From contig CM019065.1 in NCBI GenBank assembly GCA_009667805.1, positions 19,306,611-19,370,610 of the forward strand: DNA of 64,000 nucleotides, read 5' to 3'. Under the pieces are notes generated by a model. The model did not search any database. It was not told the DNA's origin and was given only the letters and a program-made list of their open reading frames with translations. Shown piece after piece: positions 19,593 through 30,536 of the stretch (positions within the stretch are counted from its first letter, which is position 1; each line of letters starts with the position of its first letter). The DNA comes from Leptobrachium leishanense (taxonomy: Eukaryota > Chordata > Amphibia > Anura > Megophryidae). The translations under genes and the position numbers were made by a program.

Positions 19593-20205
19593 GCACCACC
19601 CACGCATCCTTTCTGGGTTAAAACAAACCGCTACGGCCCTGTCTCTAGGTAGGAGGGCTCGGGGAGGTGACTATCTGTGTCTGTGATTTAGTAGATCGTC
19701 CCCACGATCTAAAACCTTGTGCCCGAGTGTTAATTTTTTTTTTTCATGCCGAAAAACCGGTGGGGCTCTGAAGATATTGGCCATTTTTCACGTATAAAAT
19801 GGGTAGCACCGCTGCCATTACTCACCTTCTCATTTCCCATGTCGGGAGCAAGTTAATTGTTTTCTATATAGTTATATTTTTCATAAAACGTAATGCACCA
19901 AAATACTAGCAAACAAATTCAGTGTTGGATAAATTCGCCTTTTTTAAAAAAAAAAGAGTAACAGGTTCTTCATTTATGAATTTTTACATAAATACTAACC
20001 CATAGAATATATAACCACAAAGGTTTGGATGAGAAAATGTGTAAAAATCAATTAACACGCTGCAAACGATTAAAAGCAGAATGGAAAAAAAAAAAAAAAT
20101 TGACCAAAAAAAACAATACATTGAACAACATTTTGACAAACCTGTACAGAAGGAAACGAGGGCCCTATTCCCATGGGAACTTACAATCTACAAGGGTTGG
20201 GGGTG

Positions 20206-20314
20206 GAAACAGGAGGAGAGGACTGCAAGGTGAGAGTGATGGACTGCAAGGCGAGAGTGATGGACTGGTGAGAGTGATGGACTGGTGAGAGTGATGGACT
20301 GCAAGGTGAGAGTG
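20206..20314. repeat. Minisatellite, left part (interrupted by Gypsy)
   Basis: Units GAGAGTGATGGACTGCAAGGT (21 bp) and GAGAGTGATGGACTGGT (17 bp) alternate. The array is cut by the LTR element at 20315 and resumes at 26015, with GAGTG duplicated. Confidence 0.9.
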
Positions 20315-21049
20315 TGTCAGGGCTCGGCGGGCGCCGCCGGCTCGGCGTCCCGCTGGGCCGCCGACCCGGCATCCTTCTTCCCGGCTCCGGGGTCGGCGTC
20401 CTCTCCGAGTCCTGTGTGCGCGCAGTAGGCGCGCGCGCCGCCGGCAGTTCCGGATTTAGCCCTCCCGGCGGCGCAACGTCACCAATCTCCATGTGACCGC
20501 GAAGGACCAATCAGCAGGCAAGGCACCAGATTTAAACTTGCTTTTCCCATTCCTCAGTGCCCTTTCGTGGTTTTGCCTGTCTGACCCTTAAGTGCTCGTT
20601 TATTTCACTCATATTGACTTACTGTGTATTACCTGGCTATCTCTCTCGACTTGTGTACCTCTATACCCTTGACCCGGCTTGTTACTCGACTCTGTTTTCG
20701 CCTATACCCTATTGCTTTCTGTAATACGTTCCTGGCTTACCAGCGTTTACACCAGCCACTCTAAGGACTGGTTCCTGTCCTCCTTGTGTCCCTGCCTTAT
20801 AGGTTCACCTCCTGTTTGTGCGAAACCCAGCCACTATAAGGACTGGTACCGCATTGTGACTCTATCTTGCTTTACCGGCACTGACGTTACGTGCCCTTGG
20901 TTGGTGTTGGCCTGAAGACAGGGCAGCCCTCGTTATTTGTATTAACCCAGCCACTACAAGGACTGGTTTCTCTTCTATGTACTCGAGGCTCCTGTTTTCA
21001 CTTAGGGCTAACCGTTCGTCCACCCTCAGGTACGTGAGCGTGCCTGACA
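20315..21049 (+). repeat. Gypsy 1 5' LTR (735 bp)
   Basis: TG...CA ends. A TTTAAA-like box at about 20531 precedes GCCCTTTCGTG (20559-20569), which is exactly complementary to the sequence just inside the LTR (21051-21061), so the transcript start (R) probably lies here. Contains three copies of 'ccagccact..aaggactgg' (20750, 20828, 20946). Confidence 0.92.
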
Positions 21050-21050
21050 T

Positions 21051-21061
21051 CACGAAAGGGC
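21051..21061 (+). promoter_or_regulatory. Self-priming site of Gypsy 1
   Basis: CACGAAAGGGC lies one base after the 5' LTR and is the exact reverse complement of LTR bases 20559-20569. It does not start with TGG as a tRNA-primed site would. Tf1 and sushi-type chromoviruses prime from the 5' end of their own RNA; this fits. The gag ATG follows at once (21063). Confidence 0.7.
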
Positions 21062-21062
21062 C

Positions 21063-21994
21063 ATGGACCTTGCAGGGACCGCTCAGCAATTCTCTGGTCT
21101 AGAAAGCCGTTTGGAGGAGCAAGATCACCGTCTTGATCAGTTCGCCCAGGCCCTCCATACGCTGCTCACCCGTACCGCCCCTACCCAGGTAGAGGTTTCC
21201 CCTCCCGTGAATCCTCTCCCTTCTGAACCGTTCTCTGTGCCCACCTCGTACCCTAACTTGCTACCTCCAGTACGTTATGGGGGCGATCCTACCGCCTGTC
21301 GAGGTTTTCTGAACCAGATTTCCATTCATTTCGAATTAACCCCGTGGTCTTACCCTACTGATCGTGCCAAAATCGCCTTTGTCATCAACCATCTTACCGA
21401 CAAAGCGTTGAGTTGGGCTAACCCTCTTTGGGATACCGATAAACCGATTGTCTATAATTATCGTGACTTTATGTCGGCCTTTCGTAGGGTGTTTGACCCT
21501 CCCGGGCGTAAAACCAATGCCGCAAAATCCTTGTTACGCTTGCGCCAGGGTGCGAAATCACTGGGTGAATATGCTCTGGAGTTTAGATCATTGGCTTCTG
21601 AATTGAACTGGAACAATGAGGCTTTGATAGCCGTGTTTTCTGAGGCCTGAACGATGAGTTGCAAGATGAGATAGCGGCCAGAGATCTCCCAGGGGACCTG
21701 GAAGACTTGATTACTTACCTGTCCTTTATCGATGAACTCCTTCGCCATCGTCGACTTACTAAGGAGAGGTCTAAAAGACCACCGGTTAGGCAGCCTCCCC
21801 GGTTTTCTGTACCTTTGCTTCCCGAGTCTCATTCTCCTCCCGAACCCATGCAATTAGATAGCACCAAGATCCCTGATAGTGAAAAACAACGCAGACGACG
21901 TGAGGGTTTATGCCTGTACTGTGGTTTGGGGGGTCATTTCCTTAAGGGCTGTTCCAAACGCCCCCAGGGTCCATCGGGAAACTCTCATGCCTAA
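21063..21994 (+). pseudogene. Gypsy 1 gag (frameshifted)
   Basis: Starts MDLAGTAQQFSGLESRLEEQ with a coiled-coil-like N-terminus, followed by the retrotransposon gag core (VRYGGDPTACRGFLNQISIH... WANPLWDTDKP). A one-base deletion near 21645 stops the frame after FSEA; homology resumes at 21659 and ends with a CCHC zinc knuckle CLYCGLGGHFLKGC. The protein would form the particle shell and bind RNA; this copy cannot make it whole. Confidence 0.85.
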
Positions 21995-24900
21995 GTGCCT
22001 CTAGGGGACAGCTCTTAGGCGCTTTCCCTTCGTCCCCAAACTGGAAAATAGACTCCGGGTTCCGGTTACTCTATCCTGGGAGAGTTCCCGTAACCCGGTA
22101 CAACTCTATGCCTTAGTAGACTCTGGTGCTGCCGATAACTTTATTGACATAAATTTTGCTCGCAAACATGCCATACCCCTGGTTGAAAAAGAAACCCCAT
22201 TACTTGTACAGGCCATCGATGGCAGACCTCTCGAAACCCCTTTTGTTTTGTTTGAATCTCGCAATATTACTGTTGGGATAGGACTGTGTCATAAAGAAAG
22301 TATGTTCTTCCATGCTATTTCGTCCCCTTCCTATCCTATCGTACTGGGTTACCCCTGGTTAACCCGCCATAACCCTGTTATTGACTGGCGAGCTCGTCAG
22401 ATCGCGAAGTGGGATAATGATTGTATGGCTTCTTGTATTGAGATTCCACTATCCATTAATGTCTTGAATTTGCCTACGGCCCCTTCCTCTGACGACTTCC
22501 ATTCCTGTCCCCTACTCGGACTTGGCATCTGTGTTTGACAAAAGAGAGGCCGATAGATTACCCCCCCATCGTTCTTACGATTGTGCCATCGACCTTCTTC
22601 CTGGTACCGTGCCTCCTAAAGGGGCTGTCTATCCTTTGTCCGTGAAAGAACATAAGGTTTTGGAGGAGTACATTAAAGATTCCCTTAAAAAAGGGTTTAT
22701 TCGTCCTTCCTCCTCTCCCGCTGGGGCAGGGTTTTCTTTGTGCAGAAAAAGGAGGGTGATCTTAGACCCTGTATCGATTTTCGAGGGTTGAACAAGATCA
22801 CCGTGAAAAATGCCTACCCCATTCCACTCATCCCCGAGCTGTTTGACCGCCTGAAACATTCCAAAATCTTTTCGAAACTGGATCTCAGAGGAGCGTACAA
22901 TTTATAAGAATCAAACACGGGGATGAGTGGAAAACTGCGTTTAACACCAGGTTAGGACATTACGAGTACTTGGTTATGCCCTTCGGTTTATGTAACGCTC
23001 CAGCAGTGTTTCAGGCGTTTATTAATGATGTGTTACGAGAGTACACCCCTTGTTTTGTCGTGGTTTACCTTGATGATGTGTTAACACATTCCCCTGATCT
23101 GAACACCCACCACGTACATGTACGACTCGTCTTATCTAAGCTCTTGGCCAACGGCCTCTACTGCAAGCTAGAAAAATGCCTATTCGATGTCCAACAGGTA
23201 CAGTTTTTGGGTTATGTTATATCCTCCTCTGGTTTCATGATGGATCCCAAAAAACTGGAGGCCATCAGTCACTGGCCTCTTCCCAAGGGCCTCAAGGCCA
23301 TTCAAAGGTTTATTGGCTTCTCTAATTACTATAGACGGTTTATCAAGGGCTTTTCGTCCATTATTGCACCCATTACAGCATTGACGAGAAAGGGAGGTGA
23401 CACTCAGAATTGGTCCTCCAGTGCCCTGGAGGCTTTCGAACGGTTAAAGGAGGCCTTTTCCACTGCTCCCATTCTACACCACCCTGATCCCAATAGACCC
23501 TTCGTTTTAGAGGTTGACGCATCGGAAACCGGGGTAGGAGCCGTCTTGTCCCAACGTCCAGCTGATGACAAGCCTATGCAACCCTGTGGTTTTTATTCTA
23601 GGAAATTGTCCCCTACCGAGGCCCGTTACGACATTGGGGACAGGGAATTGTTAGCCATTATTTTGGCCTTAAAAGAATGGCGCCATCTCTTGGAGGGCTC
23701 CACCTGTCCGTTTTCCATTCTCACTGACCACAAAAATTTGATTTACCTGTCCGAGGCAAAAAGGTTGAACCCTAGACAAGCTCGATGGGCCCTTTTTCTC
23801 ACCAGATTTGACTTCCTCATTACGTACAGACCCGGGTCTAAAAATGTTAAGGCTGACGCACTCTCCAGACAATATGAACCCCTAGCAACTCCAGTGTCTG
23901 TACCTGTGTCCATAGTTCCCGAAAGGAAAATTTTAGCCTCTCTGAGTACACGAGTCGAGTCTCCTTTCTGGAACCTCTTACTCTCTAAACAGGCTCTGTC
24001 TCCCCCGTCTAAACCACAGAATAAGCTATTCGTTCCTTCTGTAGAGGTACCCACTGCTTTACAGCTCTTTCACGAATCCAAATTCGCTGGACATTTTGGG
24101 GTAAATAAAACTCTTGACTTGATTAAACGACACCTTTGGTGGCCGACACTTACTAAGGATGTAAAAGATTACGTAACCACCTGTTTTGTTTGTACCCGTT
24201 CCAAATCCTCCCGCCTTTGTCCTGCTGGCCTCCTCCAACCCCTACCGATCCCTGAGCGCCCTTGGTCTCATTTAGCTATGGACTTCCTAGTGGAACTAAC
24301 CCCTTCACTTGGTCATACTGTGATTTTTGTGGTTGTCGATCGCTTCTCTAAAATGGCACATTTTATTCCGTTAAAGAAGCTCCCCTCCTCCAGCGAGCTA
24401 GTACAGATTTTCACCAAAGAAATATTCAGACTACATGGTGTTCCTAATGTTCTCGTCTCGGATCGGGGTTCTCAGTTTATCTCTAAGTTCTGGAGAGGCT
24501 TCTGTCACCAGTTGGGCGTCAAACTGTCCTTTTCGTCCGCGTATCACCCGCAAACGAACGGTTTAGCCGAAAGAACCAACCAAACGCTTGAGACTTATTT
24601 AAGGTGTTTTATTTCTGACGCACAGGATGATTGGGTTACTCTGTTACCATGGGCAGAATTTGCGTATAACAACGCCAATCACAGTCGACAAAATTTTCTC
24701 CTTTCGAAATAGTCACGGGTATGCATCCCACTATTTTTCCATCCTCGTTCTCCCCCCAGAACATTCCTGCCCTGGAGGAACACCTAGATAAGCTCTGGGT
24801 TATTTGGGAGAAGACCAGGTTGAATCTGGAATCCGCTTCCTTTAGCCAGAAGCGGGCGGCTGATCGGAGGCGCAGACCTCCACCAGTGTACCATGTGGGT

Positions 24901-25359
24901 GACAGGGTTTGGCTCAGCACACGGCACACGCCACATTTGTCTGAAGGTCCCGTCTATGAAATTCGCACCTCGTTTTATCGGTCCGTATAAAATACTCCGA
25001 TGTATCAATCCCGTAGTATACGCACTGCAATTGCCTGTCTCTTTGCGTATTCCCAACTCCTTTCATGTCTCTTTATTGAAGCCGCTCTCCTGCAACCGTT
25101 TTACTCGCCCTGACTCCCCTCCTCCCCCTGTGGTGGTTGATGGGACTCCCGAGTATGAAATTGAGTCCATCTTGGATTCTCGCTATGTCCGCAATCGGTT
25201 GCAGTATTTGGTTCATTGGACTGGCTATGGCCCCGCGGATCGCACGTGGGTTTCGTCACGTGACGTTCATGCTCCTCGCTTGGTCTCCGCCTTTCATCGT
25301 CGTTTTCCCGATCGCCCGGCTCCCAGCCGCCCGGTGGGCGTTCCTCAAGGCGGGGGTGC
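21995..25359 (+). pseudogene. Gypsy 1 pol (protease-RT-RNase H-integrase-chromodomain, frameshifted)
   Basis: Protease motif LVDSGAADNFID near 22113; RT with [20 protein letters not shown] (22777-22840) and catalytic VVYLDDVL at about 23060; RNase H LEVDASETGVGAVLS near 23507; integrase zinc region (HFG..CFVCTRS), DRFSKMAHF and SDRGSQF; and a chromodomain (YEIESILDSRYVRNRLQYLV..WTGYG) near 25157-25240. Frameshifts occur near 22535, 22735, 22905, 24690 and 24940. The longest open piece is 22970-24712. Not functional as it stands. Confidence 0.88.
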
Positions 25360-26014
25360 TGTCAGGGCTCGGCGGGCGCCGCCGGCTCGGCGTCCCGCCG
25401 GGCCGCCGACCCGGCATCCTTCTTCCCGGCTCCGGGGTCGGCGTCCTCTCCGAGTCCTGTGTGCGCGCAGTAGGCGCGCGTGCCGCCGGCAGTTCCGGAT
25501 TTAGCCCTCCCGGCGGCGCGACGTCACCAATCTCCATGTGACCGCGAAGGACCAATCAGCAGGCAAGGCACCAGATTTAAACTTGCTTTTCCCATTCCTC
25601 AGTGCTCTTTCGACTTGTGTACCTCTATACCCCTTGACCCGGCTTGTTACTCGACTCTGTTTTCGCCTATACCCTATTGCTTTCTGTAATACGTTCCTGG
25701 CTTACCAGCGTTTACACCAGCCACTCTAAGGACTGGTTCCTGTCCTCCTTGTGTCCCTGCCTTATAGGTTCACCTCCTGTTTGTGCGAAACCCAGCCACT
25801 ATAAGGACTGGTACCGCATTGTGACTCTATCTTGCTTTACCGGCACTGACGTTACGTGCCCTTGGTTGGTGTTGGCCTGAAGACAGGGCAGCCCTCGTTA
25901 TTTGTATTAACCCAGCCACTACAAGGACTGGTTTCTCTTCTATGTACTCGAGGCTCCTGTTTTCACTTAGGGCTAACCGTTCGTCCACCCTCAGGTACGT
26001 GAGCGTGCCTGACA
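25360..26014 (+). repeat. Gypsy 1 3' LTR (655 bp, with internal deletion)
   Basis: Matches 20315-21049 almost base for base, but lacks about 80 bp between the two CTTTCG/CTCTCG motifs. That removes the end of the self-priming complement and what follows. Deletion between short similar motifs suggests slippage. Confidence 0.9.
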
Positions 26015-26437
26015 GAGTGATGGACTGCAAGGTAAGAGTGAAGGACTGGTGAGAGTGATGGACTGCAAGGTGAGAGTGAAGGACTGGTGACAGTGATGGA
26101 CTGCAAGGTGAGAGTGATGGACTGGTGAGAGTGATGGACTGGTGAGAGTGATGGACTGCAAGGTGAGAGTGATGGACTGGTGAGAGTGATGGACTGCAAG
26201 GTGAGAGTGATGGACTGGTGAGAGCGATGGACTGCAAGGTGAGAGTGATGGACTGGTGAGAGTGATGGACTGCAAGGTGAGAGTGATGGACTGGTGAGAG
26301 CGATGGACTGCAAGGTGAGAGTGATGGACTGGTGAGAGTGATGGACTGCAAGGTGAGAGTGAAGGACTGGTGACAGTGATGGACTGCAAGGTGAGAGTGA
26401 TGGACTGCAATATGAGAGTGATGGACTGCCTGAGTCA
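26015..26437. repeat. Minisatellite, right part
   Basis: Continues the 21/17-bp GAGAGTGATGGACTG units, about 20 of them. Minus-strand open frames rich in Ser/His/Pro across it are by-products of the repeat. Confidence 0.9.
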
Positions 26438-26806
26438 GTAAGTCAGGTGGTCGGCTTCCCTGAATAGGAATGTCTTAAGAGAGCGTTTGAAGGAAGGGAA
26501 ACTAGGGGAAAGTCTGACAGTATGAGGGAGAGCGTCCCAGAGGATAGGGACTGCACGTGAGAAATCTTGCAGTCTATCATGGGAAGAGGTGATGCGGGGA
26601 GAATCTTGGCGCAGGTCACTGTTTGATCTTAGGGAGCGGGCTGGGGTGTATTTGGTGATTAGTGAGGGCAGGTAGTGGGGAGCTGAGTTAGTGAGAGCTT
26701 TGTAGATCAGGATAAGGATTTTAAATTTAATTCTGCAGTGGATGGGGAGCCAGTGAAGGGACTCGCAGAGAGGAGCGGCAGAGACAGAGCAGCGGGTGAG
26801 GTGGAT

Positions 26807-27226
26807 TTAGGCATCTAGAATGGATTGTAGGAGGGCGGGTGAGGGAGAGAGGAAGGCCAGCAATAAGATTATTACAATAGACAGGTCAGGAGATTGCAAG
26901 GGCGTGGATGAGTTGCTTTGTGGAGTCAGCGGTAAGAAATGGTCGAATTCTGGAAATATTACGTAGTCAACTGTAACTCCGAGACAGCGAACATGGCTTG
27001 ATGGGAATATAGTGATACCATCAACCATGATAGAGAAGTCAGGAGGTGGGGAGGCATTAGAGGGAGGAATTAGTAGGAGCTCCGTCTTAGACATGTTAAT
27101 TTTAGTTGGTGAGAGGCCATCCAGGAGGAAATGCCGATAAACAGTCGCTGACTTTGGACAGGACAGGAGGAGAGAGATCAGGGGTGGAGAGGTAGATCTG
27201 AGTGTCAAAAGCAGCCGAGAGGTCAA
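26807..27226 (-). pseudogene. L2-type LINE ORF2, region after the RT core
   Basis: Reads [20 protein letters not shown] and then VRCLGVTVD, the conserved stretch that follows the RT catalytic box in L2 elements ('lnpsKTellliPps... vr.LGv..D'). The RT catalytic box itself is not in an open frame between here and 27358. Fragment of a dead LINE. Confidence 0.7.
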
Positions 27227-27357
27227 GCAGGATGAGAATAGAATAGTGGCTGTGGTTTTTAGCAGTTAGGAGGTTGTTTGTGACTTTGGTGAGGGCAGTT
27301 TCGGTGTAGGGAACGGAAACCCGATTGCAGGGGGTTGAGTACAGAATTAAAGGACAG

Positions 27358-27708
27358 TTAGAGGGAGAGGCGGTTGTATACTAGTTTTTCCAAGAGCTTA
27401 GAGGTGAACGGAAGCAGGGATACAGGATGGTAATTGGATGGAGAGTTGGGATCGAGGGAGGGCTTCTTTAGTATAGGGGTAACCTGTGCGTGTTTGAAGG
27501 CAGACGGGAAGGAGCCGGTGGAGAGAGATAGTTTGAAGATGTGTGTGAGAGCAGGGGTGAGGGAAAAGGAGAGTGGGGGTATTATATGTGAGAGAATGGG
27601 GTCGCATCGTGAGATGTGAGGAGGATAGTAGGAAATTGACATCCCCAGTGCCTGGGAAAAAGCGGCAGAGGGTAGCAGAGGGCACTTCTGGGAGTGGAGG
27701 TGATGCAT
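27358..27708 (-). pseudogene. L2-type LINE RT, N-terminal part
   Basis: Contains CDPILSHIIPP..LTHIFKLSLSTGSFPSAFKHA and ILKKPSLDPNSPSNYHPVSL, the RT fingers region of L2/CR1-group LINEs. 116 codons are open. Confidence 0.8.
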
Positions 27709-27866
27709 TACTGGTTTGTGTCTTGGAGTTTGCTTCTGATAGTCAGAGTTTTATTTAAGAAGTAATCTGACAGGTTCTGAGCGCTAAAGGCAGATGAGGA
27801 GGGAGGTGCAGGCAGGGGCGGATCCAGGGGGGGCAACGGGCAATTGCCCCCCCCCCCCCGAGATTT

Positions 27867-28128
27867 GAGCCGGGGACCCAGATGCCGGGCAGCGCGGGAG
27901 TGCCTGCCCGGTCCTGAAGAGTCCGTCCTGTTAAAGGGAAGCGGCTGCGTGCAGGCGCCGGCGGTCACGTGGTCCGGCTAATCAGGTGGTACTGAGTCTC
28001 TGTACCACCTGACTGGCCGGACCGCGTGACCTGCGCACGCACGCCACGCAGCCGCATCACTCAACAGGACGGACTCTTCAGGACCGGGCAGGCACTCCGG
28101 CGCTGCCCGGCATCTGGGTCCCCGGCTC
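27867..28128. repeat. Long palindrome, arms about 125 nt
   Basis: The left arm starts GAGCCGGGGACCCAGATGCC and the right arm ends with its complement (GGCATCTGGGTCCCCGGCTC). Further in, AGTGCCTGCCCGGTCCTGAA pairs with its complement near 28076-28096 and TCACGTGGTCCGG with CCGGACCGCGTGA; the centre is near 28000. Some internal mismatches and small loops. Confidence 0.9.
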
Positions 28129-28149
28129 AGAGTCAACCCCTGCCGGAGC

Positions 28150-28715
28150 TGGAGGCCTGGAGCAATATCCAGGTGAGAGCTGGGCAAATCCATGTGTAAG
28201 CTGGGGGCAAATCCATGAGCTGGGACAAATCCATGACCTGGGCAAATCCATGAGCTGGGGGCAAATCCATGAGCTGGGGGCAAATCCATGACCTGGGGGC
28301 AAATCCATGAGCTGGGGGCAAATCCATCAGCGGGCAAATCCATGAGCTGGGGGCAAATCCATGAGCTGGGGGCAAATCCATGTGCTGGGGCAAATCCATG
28401 AGCTGGGGGCAAATCCATGAGCTGGGGGCAAATCCATGAGCTGGGGGCAAATCCATCAGCTGGGCAAATCCATGAGCTGGGGGCAAATCTTTGAGCTGGG
28501 GCAAATCCATGTGCTGGGGCAAATCCATGAGCTGGGGCAAATCCATGAGCTGGGGGCAAATCCATGAGCTGGGCAAATCCATGAGCTGGGCAAATCCATG
28601 AGCTGGGGCAAATCCATGAGCTGGGCAAATCCATGAGCTGGGGGCAAATCCATGAGCTGGGGGCAAATCCATGAGCTGGGCAAATCCATGAGCTGGGGGC
28701 AAATCCATGTGTGAG
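28150..28715. repeat. 20-bp minisatellite (about 28 units)
   Basis: Unit GGGGGCAAATCCATGAGCT with variable G-run length (1-5) and AGCT/TGCT/CAGC variants. Open frames here encode MDLPPAHGFAPSSWICP-like repeats on the minus strand, an artefact of the unit. Confidence 0.93.
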
Positions 28716-28975
28716 CTGGGGGCTCTCTGCTCCTCTAGATTGTAAAATCCGGGGTGCCCTCTGCTCCTCTAGATTGTAAGCTCCTGGGTGTCCTCTGCTC
28801 CTCTAGATTGTAAACTCCTGGGTGCCCTCTGCTCCTCTAGATTGTAAGCTCCTGGGTGCCCTCTGCTCTTCTAGATTGTAAACTCCTGTGAGCCGGGCCC
28901 TCTGCTCCTCTAGATTGTAAGCTCCTGTGAGCCGGGCCCTCTGTAAATTCTCGTGAGTCGGGCTCTCTGCTAAAA
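28716..28975. repeat. Second tandem repeat in the hAT element
   Basis: About seven units of 'ctctgctcctctagattgtaa' plus 'gctcctgggtgccc' or 'gctcctgtgagccgggccc', 35-45 bp each. 'tagattgtaagctcctgtgagc' itself looks like a captured LINE tail that was then amplified. Confidence 0.8.
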
Positions 28976-29300
28976 CACCTTATTTTCTGTAAGTGCCCCT
29001 CCCGAGACTAGTCTCTGGATCCGCCCCTGGGTGCCGGTGGGTAGAGGAGAGGCTTGAAAGTGGACCAGAGTTGTTTAGGGTTGGAGGACAGAGTAGATAT
29101 AAGAGATGAGAAGAAGACTTGTTTGGCCAAGTGTTGTATGACCGCAGAATAAACTTGAAATGAATGAAATCCGCTTTAGAGCAGTATTTCTTCCAGGCAG
29201 GCTCTGCAGTGCGTGAGCATCTTTGCAGGTTGCGTGTCTGAGGTGTGCCAGGGCTGAATCTGGCGGCATGGGCCTTAGAGTTGAGGAGGAGCAAGCGTGT

Positions 29301-29787
29301 CTAGAGTAGACATAAGAGTAGCATTACAGTGGTCGTGTCAGTGTCAGGGTTGGTGAAGGATGTGGTGTGCGGGAGATGTTGAAGTAGATTGGAGAATTGA
29401 TGGGGATCCATGGCATGTAGATTTCTGCGAGTGCGTGTGCGGGGTGGGGGAGCAGGTTGTTTAGGTAGTCCAGATAGGTTGAAAGAGAGAAGGTGTTGGT
29501 CAGAGATGGGGAAAGGGCGACAGGTGAACTCAGAAATGGAGCAGAGGTTTGAAGAAACAAGAACAATAGAGTGACCTTCATGGTGAGTAGGGAGAAGAGA
29601 GGCTTGCGTAAGAGGATGTGAGTGAGAGACGTTTGGAGGCAGCAGGAGCAGAAGAATCATCAATGGGAATATTGACGTTCCCAAGAATTAGGCACGGAAT
29701 GTTAGTAGATAGAAAGTGAGAAAGCCAGGTAGCAAAGTGGTCGAGGAACTGGGAGGTTTCTCCCGGTGGAGGGTAGATGACTGCCAC
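29301..29787 (-). pseudogene. L2-type LINE endonuclease, C-terminal part
   Basis: MAVIYPPPGETSQFLDHF followed by WLSHFLSTNIPCLILGNVNI is the AP-endonuclease 'YRPP....F...L...GDFNi' block. Asn replaces the usual catalytic Asp of GDFN (GNVN). Two overlapping open pieces show a frameshift near 29590. Confidence 0.7.
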
Positions 29788-29918
29788 CCTGACAGCCAGG
29801 TGCGAAAACAGGGGGATGCAGTGTGCTTCAAAGGAGGAGAAGGAGAGAGATGGAGTGGAGGAAGGAGCTGGTAGGTACAGGTGGGAGAGAGGAAAATTCC
29901 AACCCAGCCACCATGTCT

Positions 29919-30449
29919 CTAACCCAGTCTGGGGTTATGGCTGAAATGGAGACCACCTTGCGTGAGAGCAGCAACAGAGGCAGTGTCAGAGAGAGTTAGC
30001 CATGTTTCAATAAGAGCTAGGAGGTTGAAGGATTTGTAAAGGAAGAGGACATTGATAGCTGTGAGTTTATTGCACACACTGCGAGTGTTCCAGGTGGTGC
30101 AGGAGAAAGAGGACAGGCACTGAGGGCTTATGGGAATGAGGTTGCTGGGAGTGCGTGAAGTTGTGTTATGTCCATTGGAGATGGGAGAGGGAAGTAGTGG
30201 ATTTGTTGCGGAGCCAGGGTTAGGAGAGATGTCACCTGCATAAAGTAACAGCAGGAGAGTGAGAAAGAGAAGGTGGGGATGGGATTTGTGTGAGTAGGGA
30301 TGACTGGAAGCCAGAGAATTAGAGGGGGACCATGTTCTGAGGAAACATAGGAGCTCATGTGAGGCCATCATATGGGAAGAGAGAAGGGAGGGAGAGATGC
30401 AGATAGTGGAGAGGTTGGTGGGAGAGGACCATGAGTTGAGGGCGGCCAC
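29919..30449 (-). pseudogene. L2-type LINE ORF2 N-terminus (endonuclease start)
   Basis: 176 open codons: a hydrophobic stretch LLFLTLLLLLYAGDISPNPG followed by SCTTWNTRSVCNKLTAI and LLALIETWL, which match the start of LINE AP-endonucleases (N in the first motif, E of 'ETWL' in the catalytic centre). Separated by a shift from the 29578-29787 piece. Confidence 0.8.
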
Positions 30450-30536
30450 TTACTCCAGCTAGCAACTCCACACTGCCACTTTGGACAGCCACTTACTCCA
30501 GCTAGCAACTCCACACTGTCACTTGGGACGGCGACT
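30445..30536. repeat. Two 45-bp direct repeats at the LINE 5' end
   Basis: 'acttactccagctagcaactccacactg' occurs twice, 45 bp apart, just upstream of the LINE coding start on the minus strand. Tandem 5' UTR units sometimes act as LINE promoters; no evidence for that here. Confidence 0.65.

Larger units (their letters stand above)
20315..26014 (+). mobile_element. Chromodomain Gypsy LTR retrotransposon 1 (full length, defective)
   Basis: LTRs begin TGTCAGGG and end CCTGACA; the 5-bp duplication GAGTG (20310-20314, 26015-26019) is exact. Gene order is gag (zinc knuckle), protease, RT, RNase H, integrase, chromodomain, that of vertebrate chromoviruses such as the sushi group. The two LTRs differ at only a handful of bases plus one roughly 80-bp deletion in the right copy, so insertion is recent. 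Yet gag-pol has at least six single-base frameshifts, several in homopolymers. It probably moved in trans, or decayed quickly. Confidence 0.93.
27813..29029. mobile_element. Non-autonomous hAT element (1217 bp) inside the LINE
   Basis: 15-bp perfect terminal inverted repeats CAGGGGCGGATCCAG, and an 8-bp target duplication with one mismatch (GGTGCAGG 27805-27812, GGTGCCGG 29030-29037). The interior is a long palindrome (27867-28128), a 20-bp minisatellite and a second 30-40-bp tandem repeat; no transposase. Confidence 0.9.
20166..30449 (-). mobile_element. L2-type LINE, antisense, broken up by a Gypsy and a hAT insertion
   Basis: Read on the minus strand the order is 5' region (30449), AP-endonuclease, hAT insertion, RT, C-terminal region, minisatellite with Gypsy insertion, and a 3' end around 20166 ('gggccctattcccatgggaac' on the plus strand). 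All coding parts carry stops and frameshifts. Sequence between the pieces, e.g. 26440-26806 and 29030-29300, continues the same element without a clear open frame. L2 rather than CR1 is inferred from the KPSLDPNSPSNYHPVSLLPF and SKTELLLIPPS blocks. Confidence 0.75.

Noticed and set aside
20679..20915. 78-codon frame that occurs identically at 25644-25880
   Set aside because: It lies in both LTRs of Gypsy 1; the match is LTR duplication, not a conserved protein.
27978..28708. Minus-strand frames encoding HGFAPSSWICP-like repeats, suggestive of a repetitive secreted protein
   Set aside because: All lie in a 20-bp minisatellite inside a non-autonomous hAT element; repeats are read in several frames and no start, splice or signal context exists.
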